This document shows positions 32,174 to 42,577 of a DNA stretch of 64,000 nt, one piece after another (the first letter of the stretch is position 1; every line of letters begins with the position of its first letter). Position numbers and translations under genes: made by a program. The notes below the pieces were generated by a model. It saw nothing but the letters and a program-made list of their open reading frames with translations, did not search any database and was not told the origin of the DNA. This DNA is from Myxococcota bacterium (GTDB taxonomy: Bacteria > Myxococcota_A > Polyangia > Polyangiales > JANWZI01): the NCBI GenBank assembly GCA_025054695.1, contig JANWZI010000002.1, forward strand, positions 1-64,000. The letters are read 5' to 3'.

Positions 32174-33448
32174 GTGTCGGACCAATCGCAACGAGACGAC
32201 TTCGACCCGAGCGCGCTCGCCGGCCTCGCCAAGCCGTCGACCATACCGCCACCGAGCGACCTCGGGGACGATGCCGTCGTGGATCTTCGCGCGCTTGCCG
32301 CGACGGCTGCCGCCGCTCCGGCCGTCGAGGCACCCGCCGGTGCGCGAGGGGACGGATCCGAGCCGCGCCTGCCCTCGCCGCCCGAGGCCGTACCGGCTGC
32401 GACGAGCCCGTCCCCGCGATCGTCCTCGCCGGCGACGAGCTCGGTCGCCAGTGGTGCCGCCCCCGTCGCACCCGCGGGTTCGGGCCGCGGCGGTCTCTTC
32501 GTCGGTTTGGTGCTCGGTGCGGCCGCGGTTGCGGGTGCGTATTGGGCATTCGGGCGCAGCGGGGCGGGGCCTTCGCAGACGACCTCGACCGATTCGCCCC
32601 TGGCGGCGCTCGCACCTGCGTCGTCGTCGGTCGGATCGGGTGCGAGCGTGCCGGGTGCATCGACGTCGAGTGAGTCGAGGCCCTCTGGTGAAGCGGATAC
32701 ATCGGGCGTCGGGGACGCGCCTCCGGTGGACGATCGCGACACCCCGGGCAGCTCCACGGAGCCGTCAGCCGGAGTCGGTGTCGCGATTCCGTCCACCGGA
32801 GGCGAGCCTGCGTCGCCTCCTCGAGACGAGGAGCGACGTCGAGGTGACGCGAGGCAGGAGCGCGCCGCGGTTCGGGAGCGCGGCTCCGAGGAGCGTAGGC
32901 GCGGTGCCGAGCCAGGGGCCACGACCGAGGCCCGCGCTTCGACCGACGAGCGGGCGACGCAGGCGGCGCAACCGGCGGCCAACCCCATCCGCGAGCGCGA
33001 TCCATCGGGCGGCACGAGCGGACCGGGCGCCGGGGGGGGGACGTCGAGCACGTCGATGGACGGGCTCGACAGCGTGCTCGACCGTGCGCTCGGCGGCCGG
33101 CCCGTCGCCGGGGGAACACGAACCGAGCCACTCGCGACGCCCGCCACGGCGGCCCAGCCGACGGGCGAGCTTCCGGCGACGCCCGACCCCGCGACCGTGC
33201 GTCGACTGCTCGCCGGCGCGCTGCCAGCGCTGCGTCAGTGCGCGGGCGATCAGGTCGGCATGGCGAACGCGGCCATCATTGTGCGAAACGATGGGACGGT
33301 GGCCAGCGTCTCGATCGCGGGCGCTCCGTTCGGGGGCACGCCACAGGGCGCCTGCATGGAGGGGATTCTGCAACGTCTCCAGTTTCCTCGGTTTCAGCAG
33401 AGCACGTTCCAGATCCGCTACCCGTTCGTGATTCGGCCGCAAACCTGA
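32174..33448 (+). CDS. TM-anchored low-complexity protein with AgmX/TonB-like C-terminal domain
   Basis: GLFVGLVLGAAAVAGAYWAFG TM helix; C-terminus LPALRQCAGDQVGMANAAIIVRNDGTVASVSIAGAPFGGTPQGACMEGILQRLQFPRF. Confidence 0.7.
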   Translation: MSDQSQRDDFDPSALAGLAKPSTIPPPSDLGDDAVVDLRALAATAAAAPAVEAPAGARGDGSEPRLPSPPEAVPAATSPSPRSSSPATSSVASGAAPVAPAGSGRGGLFVGLVLGAAAVAGAYWAFGRSGAGPSQTTSTDSPLAALAPASSSVGSGASVPGASTSSESRPSGEADTSGVGDAPPVDDRDTPGSSTEPSAGVGVAIPSTGGEPASPPRDEERRRGDARQERAAVRERGSEERRRGAEPGATTEARASTDERATQAAQPAANPIRERDPSGGTSGPGAGGGTSSTSMDGLDSVLDRALGGRPVAGGTRTEPLATPATAAQPTGELPATPDPATVRRLLAGALPALRQCAGDQVGMANAAIIVRNDGTVASVSIAGAPFGGTPQGACMEGILQRLQFPRFQQSTFQIRYPFVIRPQT

Positions 33449-33452
33449 GCAC

Positions 33453-34128
33453 GGTGCGCGCCGTCGCCCACAGCGACTCCGACGCGACGCGCGCGACGTA
33501 CGGCCGACCGTCGTGCGCGGTCCCTTCCGTCCCTCCGGAGTGCCGCCTCGGTCGGCGGCAAAGGGTGTTGCCGTTGCTCGTGCTCGCGTTCGTCGCCGGT
33601 TGTGGCAATGCGCCGCGCCCCCTGGAGCCGGTCGTGCCGCCCGCGGAGCTCGTCGAGCGGCGGGTGCTGGTCGAGCGCGCCGCGCACGACCTGTTCCGCG
33701 CCTTGGCGGACGGCGATCCTCGCCGCCTGCTCGCTGACGAGGTCCAACTGCGGGATCTGCTCGTCTCGCCGGCGGCGACGCGATGGGCGCAGGCGCGACG
33801 CGCGGCCGGCGGAAGCATCGCCCACGCCAGCCAGCTTGGTCCGTTCGCCTCGGCGCGCTTGGTGCGGCTGTGCATGCAGGGCGTGCGCGTCGAACAGCCC
33901 GGCGGCCCCGTCGGAGTCCGGCGCCCCGCGTGGGTCTTCGACCGTGCGCTCGTGGCGGCCGAGCAGCCCGGTCGCCGTCGCATTGCGAGCTGGGTCGAAG
34001 GCCTTTTCGTCTTCACCACGCACGGGCTGCGCGCGATCGACCTGGTGCTCGTCGAAGCGCCTCGATGGGAGCACGTCGATCTCGACCACGCGATCTGCGA
34101 AGTGGCGTTCGATGCGGCGAGCGGCTGA
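33453..34128 (+). CDS. Putative lipoprotein, unknown function
   Basis: VLPLLVLAFVAGCGNAPRPLEPVVPPAELVERR... lipobox; start uncertain. Confidence 0.65.
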
Positions 34129-34130
34129 CG

Positions 34131-34153
34131 CCGGCCCCATCGTGTGGGGTCGG
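34131..34153 (+). terminator. Terminator-like hairpin
   Basis: CCGGCCCC-atcgtgt-GGGGTCGG immediately after the lipoprotein stop. Confidence 0.5.
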
Positions 34154-34227
34154 GGCCTCGGCGAATCACTTCGAGCCTCCGCTCGCGTCCCCGTTCGCGA
34201 CCGACGACGCCGGCTGGTTGGTGCCAC

Positions 34228-34282
34228 AGCCCGGAGCCCGAGCCCCAGCCAGAGTCCGAGGCGGAGCCCGGATCCCGAGGCG
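34228..34282 (+). repeat. Short degraded hexamer array, GAGNCC orientation on + (A6)
   Basis: ggagcccgagccccagccagagtccgaggcggagcccggatcccgagg. Confidence 0.65.
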
Positions 34283-34427
34283 TGGCGTCCTGGCAGCCAG
34301 GGGACCCCAACCGATTGCGTGGGTCATGCGCTGAGCCCCACCGTGGCTCGCGCTCAACGTTGAATGCCCGCGAAAAGGGTGATACCGGTTGCGGACCCGA
34401 CCGACGGGTCGGCGTCCCGAGCGCGAC

Positions 34428-37400
34428 ATGAAGATCCGACGTCTCGAAATGCAGGGATTCAAATCGTTCGTCGACCGCGCGGTTCTGCACTTCGACCGCG
34501 ACGTCACGGGCATCGTCGGGCCCAACGGGTGCGGCAAGTCCAACATCGTCGATGCGATCCGCTGGGTCCTCGGCGAACAGAGCCCGCGCTCGCTTCGCGG
34601 CAAGGAGATGCAAGACGTCATCTTCAGCGGGTCGGAGGCCCGCGGTCCGGCGGCCTTCGCGGAGGTCTCGCTCACGTTCGACAACACCGATGGCCTGGGT
34701 CCGCCCGAGTACCGCGACTACGCCGAGGTGACGGTCACGCGCCGGCTCGAGCGGGACGGAACGAGCGGCTATTTCATCAACGGCACCGAAGTCCGGCTGA
34801 TGGACGTGACGAACCTGTTCCTCGGAACAGGAGTCGGGCGCCGTGCCTACAGCATCGTCGAGCAGGGTCGTATCGGATTTATCGTATCCAGTCGCCCCGA
34901 GGATCGACGACTGCTCATCGAGGAAGCCGCCGGTACGACGCGCTTCCGCAAGCGCCGGCGCGACGCGGAGCGTCGCCTGGAACAAACGCGCCAGAACCTG
35001 CTGCGCGTCGGCGACGTGTTGCGGGAGCTGGATGCCTCGCTCATCACGCTGCGGCGCCAGGCCCAGAAGGCCGAGCGCTACCGGCAGTACCGCGCCGAGC
35101 AACGCGATCTGGAGCTGTGGGTCGCCTCGCACCGCTGGCTCGAGCTGACGGCCACCCACCGAATCGCCGCGGCCGCGGCCGAGCGCGCGCGCGGCACGGT
35201 GGCCGGTTACCGGCTCGGAATGCGCGTGCGCGAGGCGGAGCTCGCCACGGAACGCGCCGCGCTCGAGACGCAGCAGGCGGCGCTCGACGAGGCCCAGCGC
35301 GAGCGCTTCGAGGCCGACAACGTCGTGCTCATGCTCGACGAACGTCTCCAGGCACATCGGAAGCGACAAGCCGAGCTCGCCGCCGACGAGCTTCGCCTTC
35401 GCGTGGACCAGGAGCGCCTCGAGGCGCGCACGGAGGCCTTGCGCGGCGAGGCCGAGAACCTGCGCCGAACCGTGCGAGAGCTCGATACGGCGGCGCAGTC
35501 GGCCGCCGAACGGTTGCAGCGCGAGCGCGCGGAGCTTCTCGAGGCCGAGCGCGCGGCCGAGCAAGCGGAGCGAGACCTCGCCGCGTGGCACGATCGCATG
35601 GCGGGATTGCAAGCGCGCCTCGCGCACGTCGAGGCCATGCGCGCAGCGACCGAACGGCGCGTGCGGGAAACGACGGAGCGCGCCGAGCGGTTGCGCGCCG
35701 AACGCGACGCGGCAAAGGAGACGGCCACGCTCGAGGAACAGCGCGGAAGCGGGTTCGCCGCCGATCGGTGGGCCCTCGAGCAGCGTCGCGCTCGGCTGGA
35801 GGAGCGGATCGAGATGCTGGACCGCGAGCTGTCGGAGCACGTCGAGAGGCTCGCGACGAGCGAACGGCTCGTCGCCGCGCTGCGTGAGGAGGCCTCGGAA
35901 GCGCGCAACCGTCTGCGTTCGCTCGAGCAGGTGCGCGATCGCTTCGAAGGCGTCGGTGCAGGGGTGCGCGCGCTGCTGACGGCATGCCGCGAGGGCACCG
36001 GGCCGGCGGGGTTGCTGGGGCTCGTGGCCGACCGGCTCGAGGTGGAAGCCGAATGGACCCATGCGGTGGCGGCTGCGCTCGGAGAGCGGCTCGAATGGAT
36101 CGTCGTCGAGTCGGCACGGCACGCGCGCGAGGCGGTCGCGTGGATGCACGCGCACGACGCCGGTCGGGCCACGTTCGTGCTCCGGCGTCCGGCCCGTGTG
36201 GTGCGAGCGGTGCGGGTACCGGAGGGGACGACGGCTCTGCTCGACCACGTCCGCGTCGCCTCCGAGGACCGCGATCTGCTCGCGCATCTGCTCGATCGCA
36301 TCGCGCTCGTCGACGATCTGGACGCCGCGATCGCGCTGCGGGAGCGGGGGATCGCCGGGTGGACGTTCGTGACGCCTCGCGGTGAGCGCGTGCAACCCGA
36401 TGGGACGGTCACCGGCGGCCGTCCCGACGACGCGGCCACCCATTTGCTCGAGCTGCACCGCGAGATCCGGGAGCTCGGCGCGAGGCTCCTGCACCTGGAG
36501 GCCCGCCTCGAGCTCGCGACGGGGGAGCAGCGCACGTGCGAGTCCCGGGTCGCGACCGCGCGCGCGACGCTCGAGGGATTGCGGGCCGAGCTGCAGCACG
36601 CACGAATCGATCTCGTGCGGGCAGAGGAGCAGCACGAGAGCGCCCGCGAGGCCGCCGAGCGCGCGCGCGAGCGCGTCGGGCAACTCGATGCGGAGCTCGC
36701 CGAACTCGAGGCCACCCTGAGCGCCGCGCGCGAGGAGGCCGGCGCGGCGAGCGAGCAAGCCACGCAGCTGGGTGCGCAGCTCGAACGGGCGCAGGCCGAA
36801 CGTGCCACCCTCGACGAAGGGCTCGCCGCACGGCGCGCGCAGCTCGAGGCGCTACGAGCCTCCGTCGCCACCTTGGAGGTCGAAGCCGCCACCGCACGGG
36901 AGCGCGCCGACGGCAAACGCAGTGCGCTGCAGCGTTCGGAGCGCGACCTCGCCGAGCACGACGAGGCGTTCCGCCGTCTCGAGCAGGAACGAACGGAAGT
37001 GGCACGACGCGCGGGGCAGGTGCGCGGACAGCGCCTGCACGACGCCGAGGCGCGGGAGCTGGCCGTGCTGCGAGCGCGCGCGGCGCACGAGCGTCTCGCC
37101 GAGTTGCAGGCACGCTTCGACGAGGCGCGCGCCGTGCTCGGTCGGCTCGAGGGCGAGGTGCGCGCGTTGCGGGAGCGGCTTGACGAGGCGCTCCGCCTGG
37201 AGAACGAAAGCGTGTTGCGGGAGCAGCAGCTCAGCCTCGACCTGCAGCATCTCGAGCAGGACGTTGTAGCGCGACACCGCGTGCGGCTCGGGCACGTCAT
37301 CGGCGACCACCATCTGCGCGAGAGGCCGGATGCGGCCGTGCACGAGCGCATCGCCGAGCTCGAGCGCCTCGTCGAGCGCATGGGCGAGGTCAACCTGACG

Positions 37401-38021
37401 GCGGTCGAGGAATACGAGGAGAAGAGCCGCCGCCACGCCGAGCTGCACGCGCGCAAGGAGGATCTCGAACGCGCCGTCGAGCAGCTCGAACGGGCCATTC
37501 GCGACATGAACCGGGAGAGCCGGCGCCTGTTCCGCGAGGCCTTCGAGGCGATCGCCCAGCGCTTCGCGCACGTCTTTCGCGTCCTGTTCGGCGGCGGTCG
37601 CGCCGAGCTTCGGCTGACGGGGGAGGACGACGTGCTCGAGGCCGGCGTGGACATCTGGGCGCAGCCACCCGGCAAGCGACTCGCGCACATGGATCTTCTG
37701 AGCGGTGGGGAGAAGGCGCTGACGGCCGTCTCGCTCATCTTCGCCATCTTCCAGTACCGACCGAGCCCGTTCTGCCTGCTCGACGAGGTCGACGCACCGC
37801 TCGACGAGGCCAACGTGGGACGCTTCGCCGACGCGGTGCGTCAGATGACCGACCGTTCCCAGTTCATCCTCGTCACGCACGCGCGTCGGACGATGGAGGC
37901 GGCCGACGTGCTCTACGGCGTTACGATGCAGACGCCGGGCATCAGTCAGATCGTCTCGGTCGAGCTCCGTCGACGCGCGGCGGCCGAGCAGCCGGCTGTG
38001 CCGCGGGCCGAGGTGGCCTGA
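34428..38021 (+). CDS. smc: Chromosome segregation protein SMC
   Basis: MKIRRLEMQGFKSFVDRAVLHFDRDVTGIVGPNGCGKSNIVDAIRWVLGEQSPRSLRG...LLSGGEKALTAVSLIFAIFQYRPSPFCLLDEVDAPLDEANVGRF. Confidence 0.99.
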   Translation: MKIRRLEMQGFKSFVDRAVLHFDRDVTGIVGPNGCGKSNIVDAIRWVLGEQSPRSLRGKEMQDVIFSGSEARGPAAFAEVSLTFDNTDGLGPPEYRDYAEVTVTRRLERDGTSGYFINGTEVRLMDVTNLFLGTGVGRRAYSIVEQGRIGFIVSSRPEDRRLLIEEAAGTTRFRKRRRDAERRLEQTRQNLLRVGDVLRELDASLITLRRQAQKAERYRQYRAEQRDLELWVASHRWLELTATHRIAAAAAERARGTVAGYRLGMRVREAELATERAALETQQAALDEAQRERFEADNVVLMLDERLQAHRKRQAELAADELRLRVDQERLEARTEALRGEAENLRRTVRELDTAAQSAAERLQRERAELLEAERAAEQAERDLAAWHDRMAGLQARLAHVEAMRAATERRVRETTERAERLRAERDAAKETATLEEQRGSGFAADRWALEQRRARLEERIEMLDRELSEHVERLATSERLVAALREEASEARNRLRSLEQVRDRFEGVGAGVRALLTACREGTGPAGLLGLVADRLEVEAEWTHAVAAALGERLEWIVVESARHAREAVAWMHAHDAGRATFVLRRPARVVRAVRVPEGTTALLDHVRVASEDRDLLAHLLDRIALVDDLDAAIALRERGIAGWTFVTPRGERVQPDGTVTGGRPDDAATHLLELHREIRELGARLLHLEARLELATGEQRTCESRVATARATLEGLRAELQHARIDLVRAEEQHESAREAAERARERVGQLDAELAELEATLSAAREEAGAASEQATQLGAQLERAQAERATLDEGLAARRAQLEALRASVATLEVEAATARERADGKRSALQRSERDLAEHDEAFRRLEQERTEVARRAGQVRGQRLHDAEARELAVLRARAAHERLAELQARFDEARAVLGRLEGEVRALRERLDEALRLENESVLREQQLSLDLQHLEQDVVARHRVRLGHVIGDHHLRERPDAAVHERIAELERLVERMGEVNLTAVEEYEEKSRRHAELHARKEDLERAVEQLERAIRDMNRESRRLFREAFEAIAQRFAHVFRVLFGGGRAELRLTGEDDVLEAGVDIWAQPPGKRLAHMDLLSGGEKALTAVSLIFAIFQYRPSPFCLLDEVDAPLDEANVGRFADAVRQMTDRSQFILVTHARRTMEAADVLYGVTMQTPGISQIVSVELRRRAAAEQPAVPRAEVA

Positions 38022-38148
38022 CGGGCTCGGGTCGCGTTCCAGCCCGAGCTGGAGCACGGGATCCGTTCCGGTAGGGCTACGAGGGAGGCGAGGAAACGAT
38101 TGCCCACGCAGCGCCGGGTCGTGCAACCCTGCGGCGCGGAGGGAGACC

Positions 38149-40335
38149 GTGTCCGACGACGTCCTGAGCCGCGAGCACAAGCTGGCCCTGCAGCGCCTGT
38201 TTCCCCTGGTCCTCGGCCTCGATGCGCGCGACCCGCAGGAGCGCAGGCGCATCGAGACCGCCGTCGAGCGTCTGGACGATTTCCTATGCGCGCTACCGGG
38301 ACCTCGCGACGGGCGCAGGGTCACGCAGATGCTCGTGGCGCTCGACGTGCTGAGCGCCGTGCTCTATCCGTTGCGCCGGGTCCACCAGCTCGACGACCGG
38401 CAGCTCCAGGACTTCTTCGCGCGACTCTTCGACACCGATCGGCGTTGGCGCGCCAACGTGCTCGACGCGCTCAACCGGCTGCTGCCCGATGCGCCGACCG
38501 TGCGGGACTTGGCGCGAGGGCTGCGCGAGATCGTCTGCCTCGCCTACTACAGCCAGCCCGCGGCGAACGCGCACACGCGCTACGTGCCGTTGTGGGATCG
38601 CGCGCCGCTGCGCGCCGTCGACCCCACGCTTGCGACCGATCCGGGCTTCACGCTCCTGCCCGAGCGGGAGCGGCTCGATCTGCAGGCCATCGCCGCCTGG
38701 CGTCGGCAGGGACGCGAGACGGCCTTGCGCGAGCTGTTCGCGAACGACGGCAGGCCGCGCGTCGCGATCGTCGGCTCGGGCCCCGGTGGCTCGACCGTCG
38801 CAGCGCGGCTGGCCGCGACGGGCCGCTACGACGTGGCGGTCTTCGAGCAGGGGCCGCGGTTCTGGGAGCCGCGGTTTCCCCTCGATCCGATGGCCGCCAT
38901 GGCCCTGCTGTACGACCACGGCTTGCTGACACCGACGCGCAACCTCGACGTGCGCCTGCTGCGCGCGCGCGTCGTCGGCGGCGGCAGCACCGTCAACATC
39001 GGGTTGTCGGTACCGATTCAAGACCGAACGCTCGACGCCTGGGTCCGCGGGGGCATCGGCTTTCGCGCCGACCAGCTGCGCGCCGCGTACGATTCGGTCG
39101 CGGACCGCCAGCGGTTCGTGGCGTTCTCGCCCACGCTCATGACGGACGCGGCCCGACTCTGGCGTCAGGGGCTCGAGGCGATGGGCGGATGGAACGTCCA
39201 CGAGGTCCTCAGCGACCTCGTCTCCGAGCCGCGACAACACGACCCGACGCGGCCCGATCCGTGGCGCAAGGGCGATCGATGCCTCGCGTGCGGTATGTGC
39301 AACTACGGCTGTCGCTTCGCGCAGCACCGCACCGTCGACCGCACGTTCCTGCGCGACGCGGAGGCGGCCGGCGCCCGCGTGCATCCCAACACGCGCGTCA
39401 AGGCGCTCGTCCCCGAATGGGATCCGCAGCGGCAACGGATCCGCGTCGGGCGCATCGTGATCCAGCGCGGTGGCGAGCCCGAGGTGCTGGCCGTCGACCA
39501 CGTCGTGCTCGCGGCCGGTGCCGTAGGCAGCCCCGCGCTGTTGCTCGAAAGCGGTAAGGCGCACGCGCTCTGGCACGCGCTGCCGGTCTGGGCGCGTGTC
39601 GGCCGCCATTTCGGACTGAATTACGGAACGCCGGTGTTGGCGCGCTTCGAGACGCCCATGCAGCGGCCGGCATGGAACGGAATCCAGGTCTCCTATCGCG
39701 TCGACCGACCGGGCAGCGGTCATCGATGGATGCTGGAGGCCGGGTTCTTGCCGCCGGGCGTGCTTGCCGCGGTGGTTCCGGGCGTCGGTCGCGATCACCG
39801 CGAGTGGATGGGCAGCTATGACCGGCTCGCCATGGCCGTCAACACCATCGGCACACCCCAGTCCGGACGGGTACGCGAGGACGGGGAGGTCGCCTTCACG
39901 GTCGACGGGGCGCAGATGGCGCTCATCCACGAGACCCTCGCATACCTGGTGGATTCGTACCTTCACGCCGGCGCGACGCAGGTCCGGCTTTCCGGCGTCC
40001 GCGGGCTCGACGACGCGACGCGCGGCTCGTTCGATGCTTCGTTCCGCGGGCAGCACGCGCGCATCCTCGAGCGCATCCGGCGCATCGCCTCGACGCCCGA
40101 CCGGCTCTCGCTCGCCTCCGGACACCCGCAGGGCGGCATGCGCATGAACGCGAGCGCGGACCGGGGCGTCGTCGGCGCCGACTTCCGCGTCCACGGGACC
40201 GCGAACCTGTGGGTCTCCGACGCCTCGCTCTTCCCCTCGACGATCACCGTGAACCTGCAGTGGACGGTGATGGCGCTCGGCTGGCTCGCCGGCGGCGTGA
40301 TGGACGCGACGATCCAGCGCGAACGTCGTCGTTGA
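38149..40335 (+). CDS. GMC-family oxidoreductase with Cys-rich motif
   Basis: VAIVGSGPGGSTVAARLAATGRYDVAVFEQG; RCLACGMCNYGC; C-terminal SGHPQGGMRMN...NLWVSDASLFPSTITVNLQWTVMALG. Confidence 0.92.
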   Translation: MSDDVLSREHKLALQRLFPLVLGLDARDPQERRRIETAVERLDDFLCALPGPRDGRRVTQMLVALDVLSAVLYPLRRVHQLDDRQLQDFFARLFDTDRRWRANVLDALNRLLPDAPTVRDLARGLREIVCLAYYSQPAANAHTRYVPLWDRAPLRAVDPTLATDPGFTLLPERERLDLQAIAAWRRQGRETALRELFANDGRPRVAIVGSGPGGSTVAARLAATGRYDVAVFEQGPRFWEPRFPLDPMAAMALLYDHGLLTPTRNLDVRLLRARVVGGGSTVNIGLSVPIQDRTLDAWVRGGIGFRADQLRAAYDSVADRQRFVAFSPTLMTDAARLWRQGLEAMGGWNVHEVLSDLVSEPRQHDPTRPDPWRKGDRCLACGMCNYGCRFAQHRTVDRTFLRDAEAAGARVHPNTRVKALVPEWDPQRQRIRVGRIVIQRGGEPEVLAVDHVVLAAGAVGSPALLLESGKAHALWHALPVWARVGRHFGLNYGTPVLARFETPMQRPAWNGIQVSYRVDRPGSGHRWMLEAGFLPPGVLAAVVPGVGRDHREWMGSYDRLAMAVNTIGTPQSGRVREDGEVAFTVDGAQMALIHETLAYLVDSYLHAGATQVRLSGVRGLDDATRGSFDASFRGQHARILERIRRIASTPDRLSLASGHPQGGMRMNASADRGVVGADFRVHGTANLWVSDASLFPSTITVNLQWTVMALGWLAGGVMDATIQRERRR

Positions 40336-40351
40336 CGAACGGGATCGTTCG
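40336..40351 (+). terminator. Short hairpin after GMC oxidoreductase stop
   Basis: CGAACG-ggat-CGTTCG. Confidence 0.4.
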
Positions 40352-40391
40352 GGACGCTCGCTGGATTCGGAGTCGGCCGACGACGCCTTCA

Positions 40392-40530
40392 CGGGCTCGG
40401 ACTTTGTCTCGGAGTCTGTCTCGGTCTCGGACTCGGACTCGGACTCGGACTCAGCCTCGGTTTCTGTCTCGCACTTTGTCTCGGGTCGGACTCTGGCTCG
40501 GACTCGGACTCCGAATCGGTCTCGGTCTCG
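40392..40530 (-). repeat. Degenerate hexamer array, TCGGNC orientation on + (A7)
   Basis: gggctcggactttgtctcggagtctgtctcggtctcggactcggactcggactcgg... between convergent genes. Confidence 0.88.
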
Positions 40531-40655
40531 CGCTCCCAATACTCCTCGGCCGAGTCGACCCACGTGATCCCCGCCGTCACGGGCACCGACCGGACTTGGG
40601 TTGCTGTCGCGGCGCGACGAGCCCTGCGCGCGCGTGTCGCTCTCCTCGTGCGCGC

Positions 40656-42392
40656 TCAGCGGAACAGATCGGGCACCTTGAGATCGTGAATGCTCGGGCC
40701 CTCGCCGCTCATTCGGGTCATCGACGCACTCTCGTCGCTGCCCGTCGCTTCTGGCGAATCCCGGTCGTCCCGCCCTCGCCGGGCGAGCACGAGCTCGACG
40801 GCCATTGCCTGGACAGGCTCGAGATCGCGCACCGCGCTGAGCCTCCCCTTGCGTGCGCGCAGCCGAATGCTCTGCCCGGCCGGCGTCTCGAAGCTGCACG
40901 GCGTCGTCGCACAGACCGTCCCGACGCCGTCCACCTCGATCCTCGCGCCGGACGGCGTCGTCGTCACCGACACGGTCACGGACGGCGGAGGCGACGGGCG
41001 AGCCGTTCCCGCGTCGAGCACGACGTTGACGACGTCGGCATCCACGCGTGCGCCCGTGGTCACCGCGTCTGCGCCCGGCCGATCCGACACGGGCGCCGGC
41101 TCGTCGCCCGCACCTGGCCGTGGCTGCGCCGGGTCGTCGCCGCGCGCGACGACGTCGTCGAAGCGCGTCGCCGCGGCCGATCCGTCGCCCCGACCGACCA
41201 GCCACCACGTGACGATCGCGCCGGCGGCGACGGCCGCGACACCCGCCACGGCGAACCGCCCGGTTCGCCCGCGACCCGGGCGGCGCGCTTGCGGCAGCTC
41301 GCCCACGCCCACCTCTTCGGGCACGACGAGGCGCGGGCCACGGACGGGGGGGCGGCCCGGGTCTCCGTGGCCGTGCAACGTGCCTTCGACGCGCACGAAG
41401 CCCGTCCCGTCCATCGCTGCGGAAAGCGCCCGCGCGAGGTCCTCCATCGTCGCGAAGCGCTCGTCCGGGTTCTTGGCGAGCGCGCGGTAGATGACCGCTT
41501 CGAGCTCGGGCGGGCAGTCGACGTTCGGATTGATCTGCCGGAGCGTCGGCGGAGTTTCGAACATGTGCTGCGTCAGGATTCCCATGAACGAGTCGCCGAC
41601 GAACGGCACGCGACCCGCGATCATCTCGAAGAGAATCACCCCGAGCGCATAGACGTCCACGCGGTGATCGAGGGGCTTCCCCGCCGCCTGCTCGGGCGAC
41701 ATGTACTCCGGCGTGCCGAAGATCATCCCCGTCTTGGTCAGCTTGCGGCCCGGCGCGCCCTCGGTCTCCAGGTCGCTCATCTTCGCGATGCCGAAGTCGA
41801 CGATCTTGACGAAGTCGGCTTCGTCGTCGCGATGCACGAGGAAAATGTTCTCGGGCTTCATATCGCGGTGGACGATGCCCTTCTGGTGCGCCGCGCCCAG
41901 CGCCCGCGCGCACTGGAGCGCGATCCGCACGGCCCGGCGTGCGGGGAGCGTGCCCTCGCGTGCGAGGACCGAAGCGAGATCCTCTCCCTCGAGGAACTCC
42001 ATCACGAAGAAGTGCTGGCCCGAGGGCGTCTGACCGAAGTCGCTGATGTCGACGATGTGCGCGTGTCCGATGCGCGAGGCGCTACGCGCCTCCTGGCGGA
42101 AGCGCTCGACGACTTCGGGACGACGCGAGTAATCGTCCCGGAGTACCTTGATCGCCACCCGTTTCTCGATGGCGACGTGCAGGGCCTCGTACACGATGCC
42201 CATGCCGCCCTCGCCGACGCGACGCACCACGCGATAGCGATCCGCGAGCACGGTCCCGACGAGCGGATCGTCGGGGGTCGCACGCTGCGCGTCGTCGACC
42301 TGCGAGGGTGTCGCAAGGCGGGTCGCATCGACGGGGCAGAAGACCTCGCCGCGCTCGTACTGGGCCTTGCAGACTGGGCAAACCTTGATCAC
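40656..42392 (-). CDS. Serine/threonine protein kinase (zinc-ribbon N-terminus, TM, PEGA-like tail)
   Basis: MIKVCPVCKAQYERGEVFCPVDAT; VRRVGEGGMGIVYEALH, VHRDMKPENIFLV, VDFGIAKM, GTPEYMSPEQA; C-terminal SVTTTPSGARIEVDGV. Confidence 0.95.
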   Translation of the reverse strand: MIKVCPVCKAQYERGEVFCPVDATRLATPSQVDDAQRATPDDPLVGTVLADRYRVVRRVGEGGMGIVYEALHVAIEKRVAIKVLRDDYSRRPEVVERFRQEARSASRIGHAHIVDISDFGQTPSGQHFFVMEFLEGEDLASVLAREGTLPARRAVRIALQCARALGAAHQKGIVHRDMKPENIFLVHRDDEADFVKIVDFGIAKMSDLETEGAPGRKLTKTGMIFGTPEYMSPEQAAGKPLDHRVDVYALGVILFEMIAGRVPFVGDSFMGILTQHMFETPPTLRQINPNVDCPPELEAVIYRALAKNPDERFATMEDLARALSAAMDGTGFVRVEGTLHGHGDPGRPPVRGPRLVVPEEVGVGELPQARRPGRGRTGRFAVAGVAAVAAGAIVTWWLVGRGDGSAAATRFDDVVARGDDPAQPRPGAGDEPAPVSDRPGADAVTTGARVDADVVNVVLDAGTARPSPPPSVTVSVTTTPSGARIEVDGVGTVCATTPCSFETPAGQSIRLRARKGRLSAVRDLEPVQAMAVELVLARRGRDDRDSPEATGSDESASMTRMSGEGPSIHDLKVPDLFR

Positions 42393-42577
42393 ACGGCAGC
42401 CCCCGGACCCGGGCGCCTGGCCGCCCGCGGGCTCGACTCGACCGATCGCACGCTAGCAGCGGCCGCCGCGGGGGTCAACGATGCGTTCGGGCGCAACGTG
42501 GCAATTTCCCTCGTCGAGGCGCTGGGTTGCGCCCCGCGCGTTGCCTCGTCGGCACCGAGCTGATAGGGGCCCCGGTC

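Noticed and set aside
33276-36758. Very long antisense ORFs (e.g. 33276-36758 -, 38293-41913 -, 43548-46775 +, 51197-54364 +, 1434-3566 -, 793-2355 -)
   Set aside because: They oppose or frame-shift well-supported genes; arginine/alanine-rich translations typical of spurious high-GC ORFs. Where an authentic gene sits inside one, only that part was called.
38024-38050. Weak inverted repeat GCTCGGG...CCCGAGC after smc as terminator
   Set aside because: Short arms, 11-nt loop, no T tract; too weak to call.
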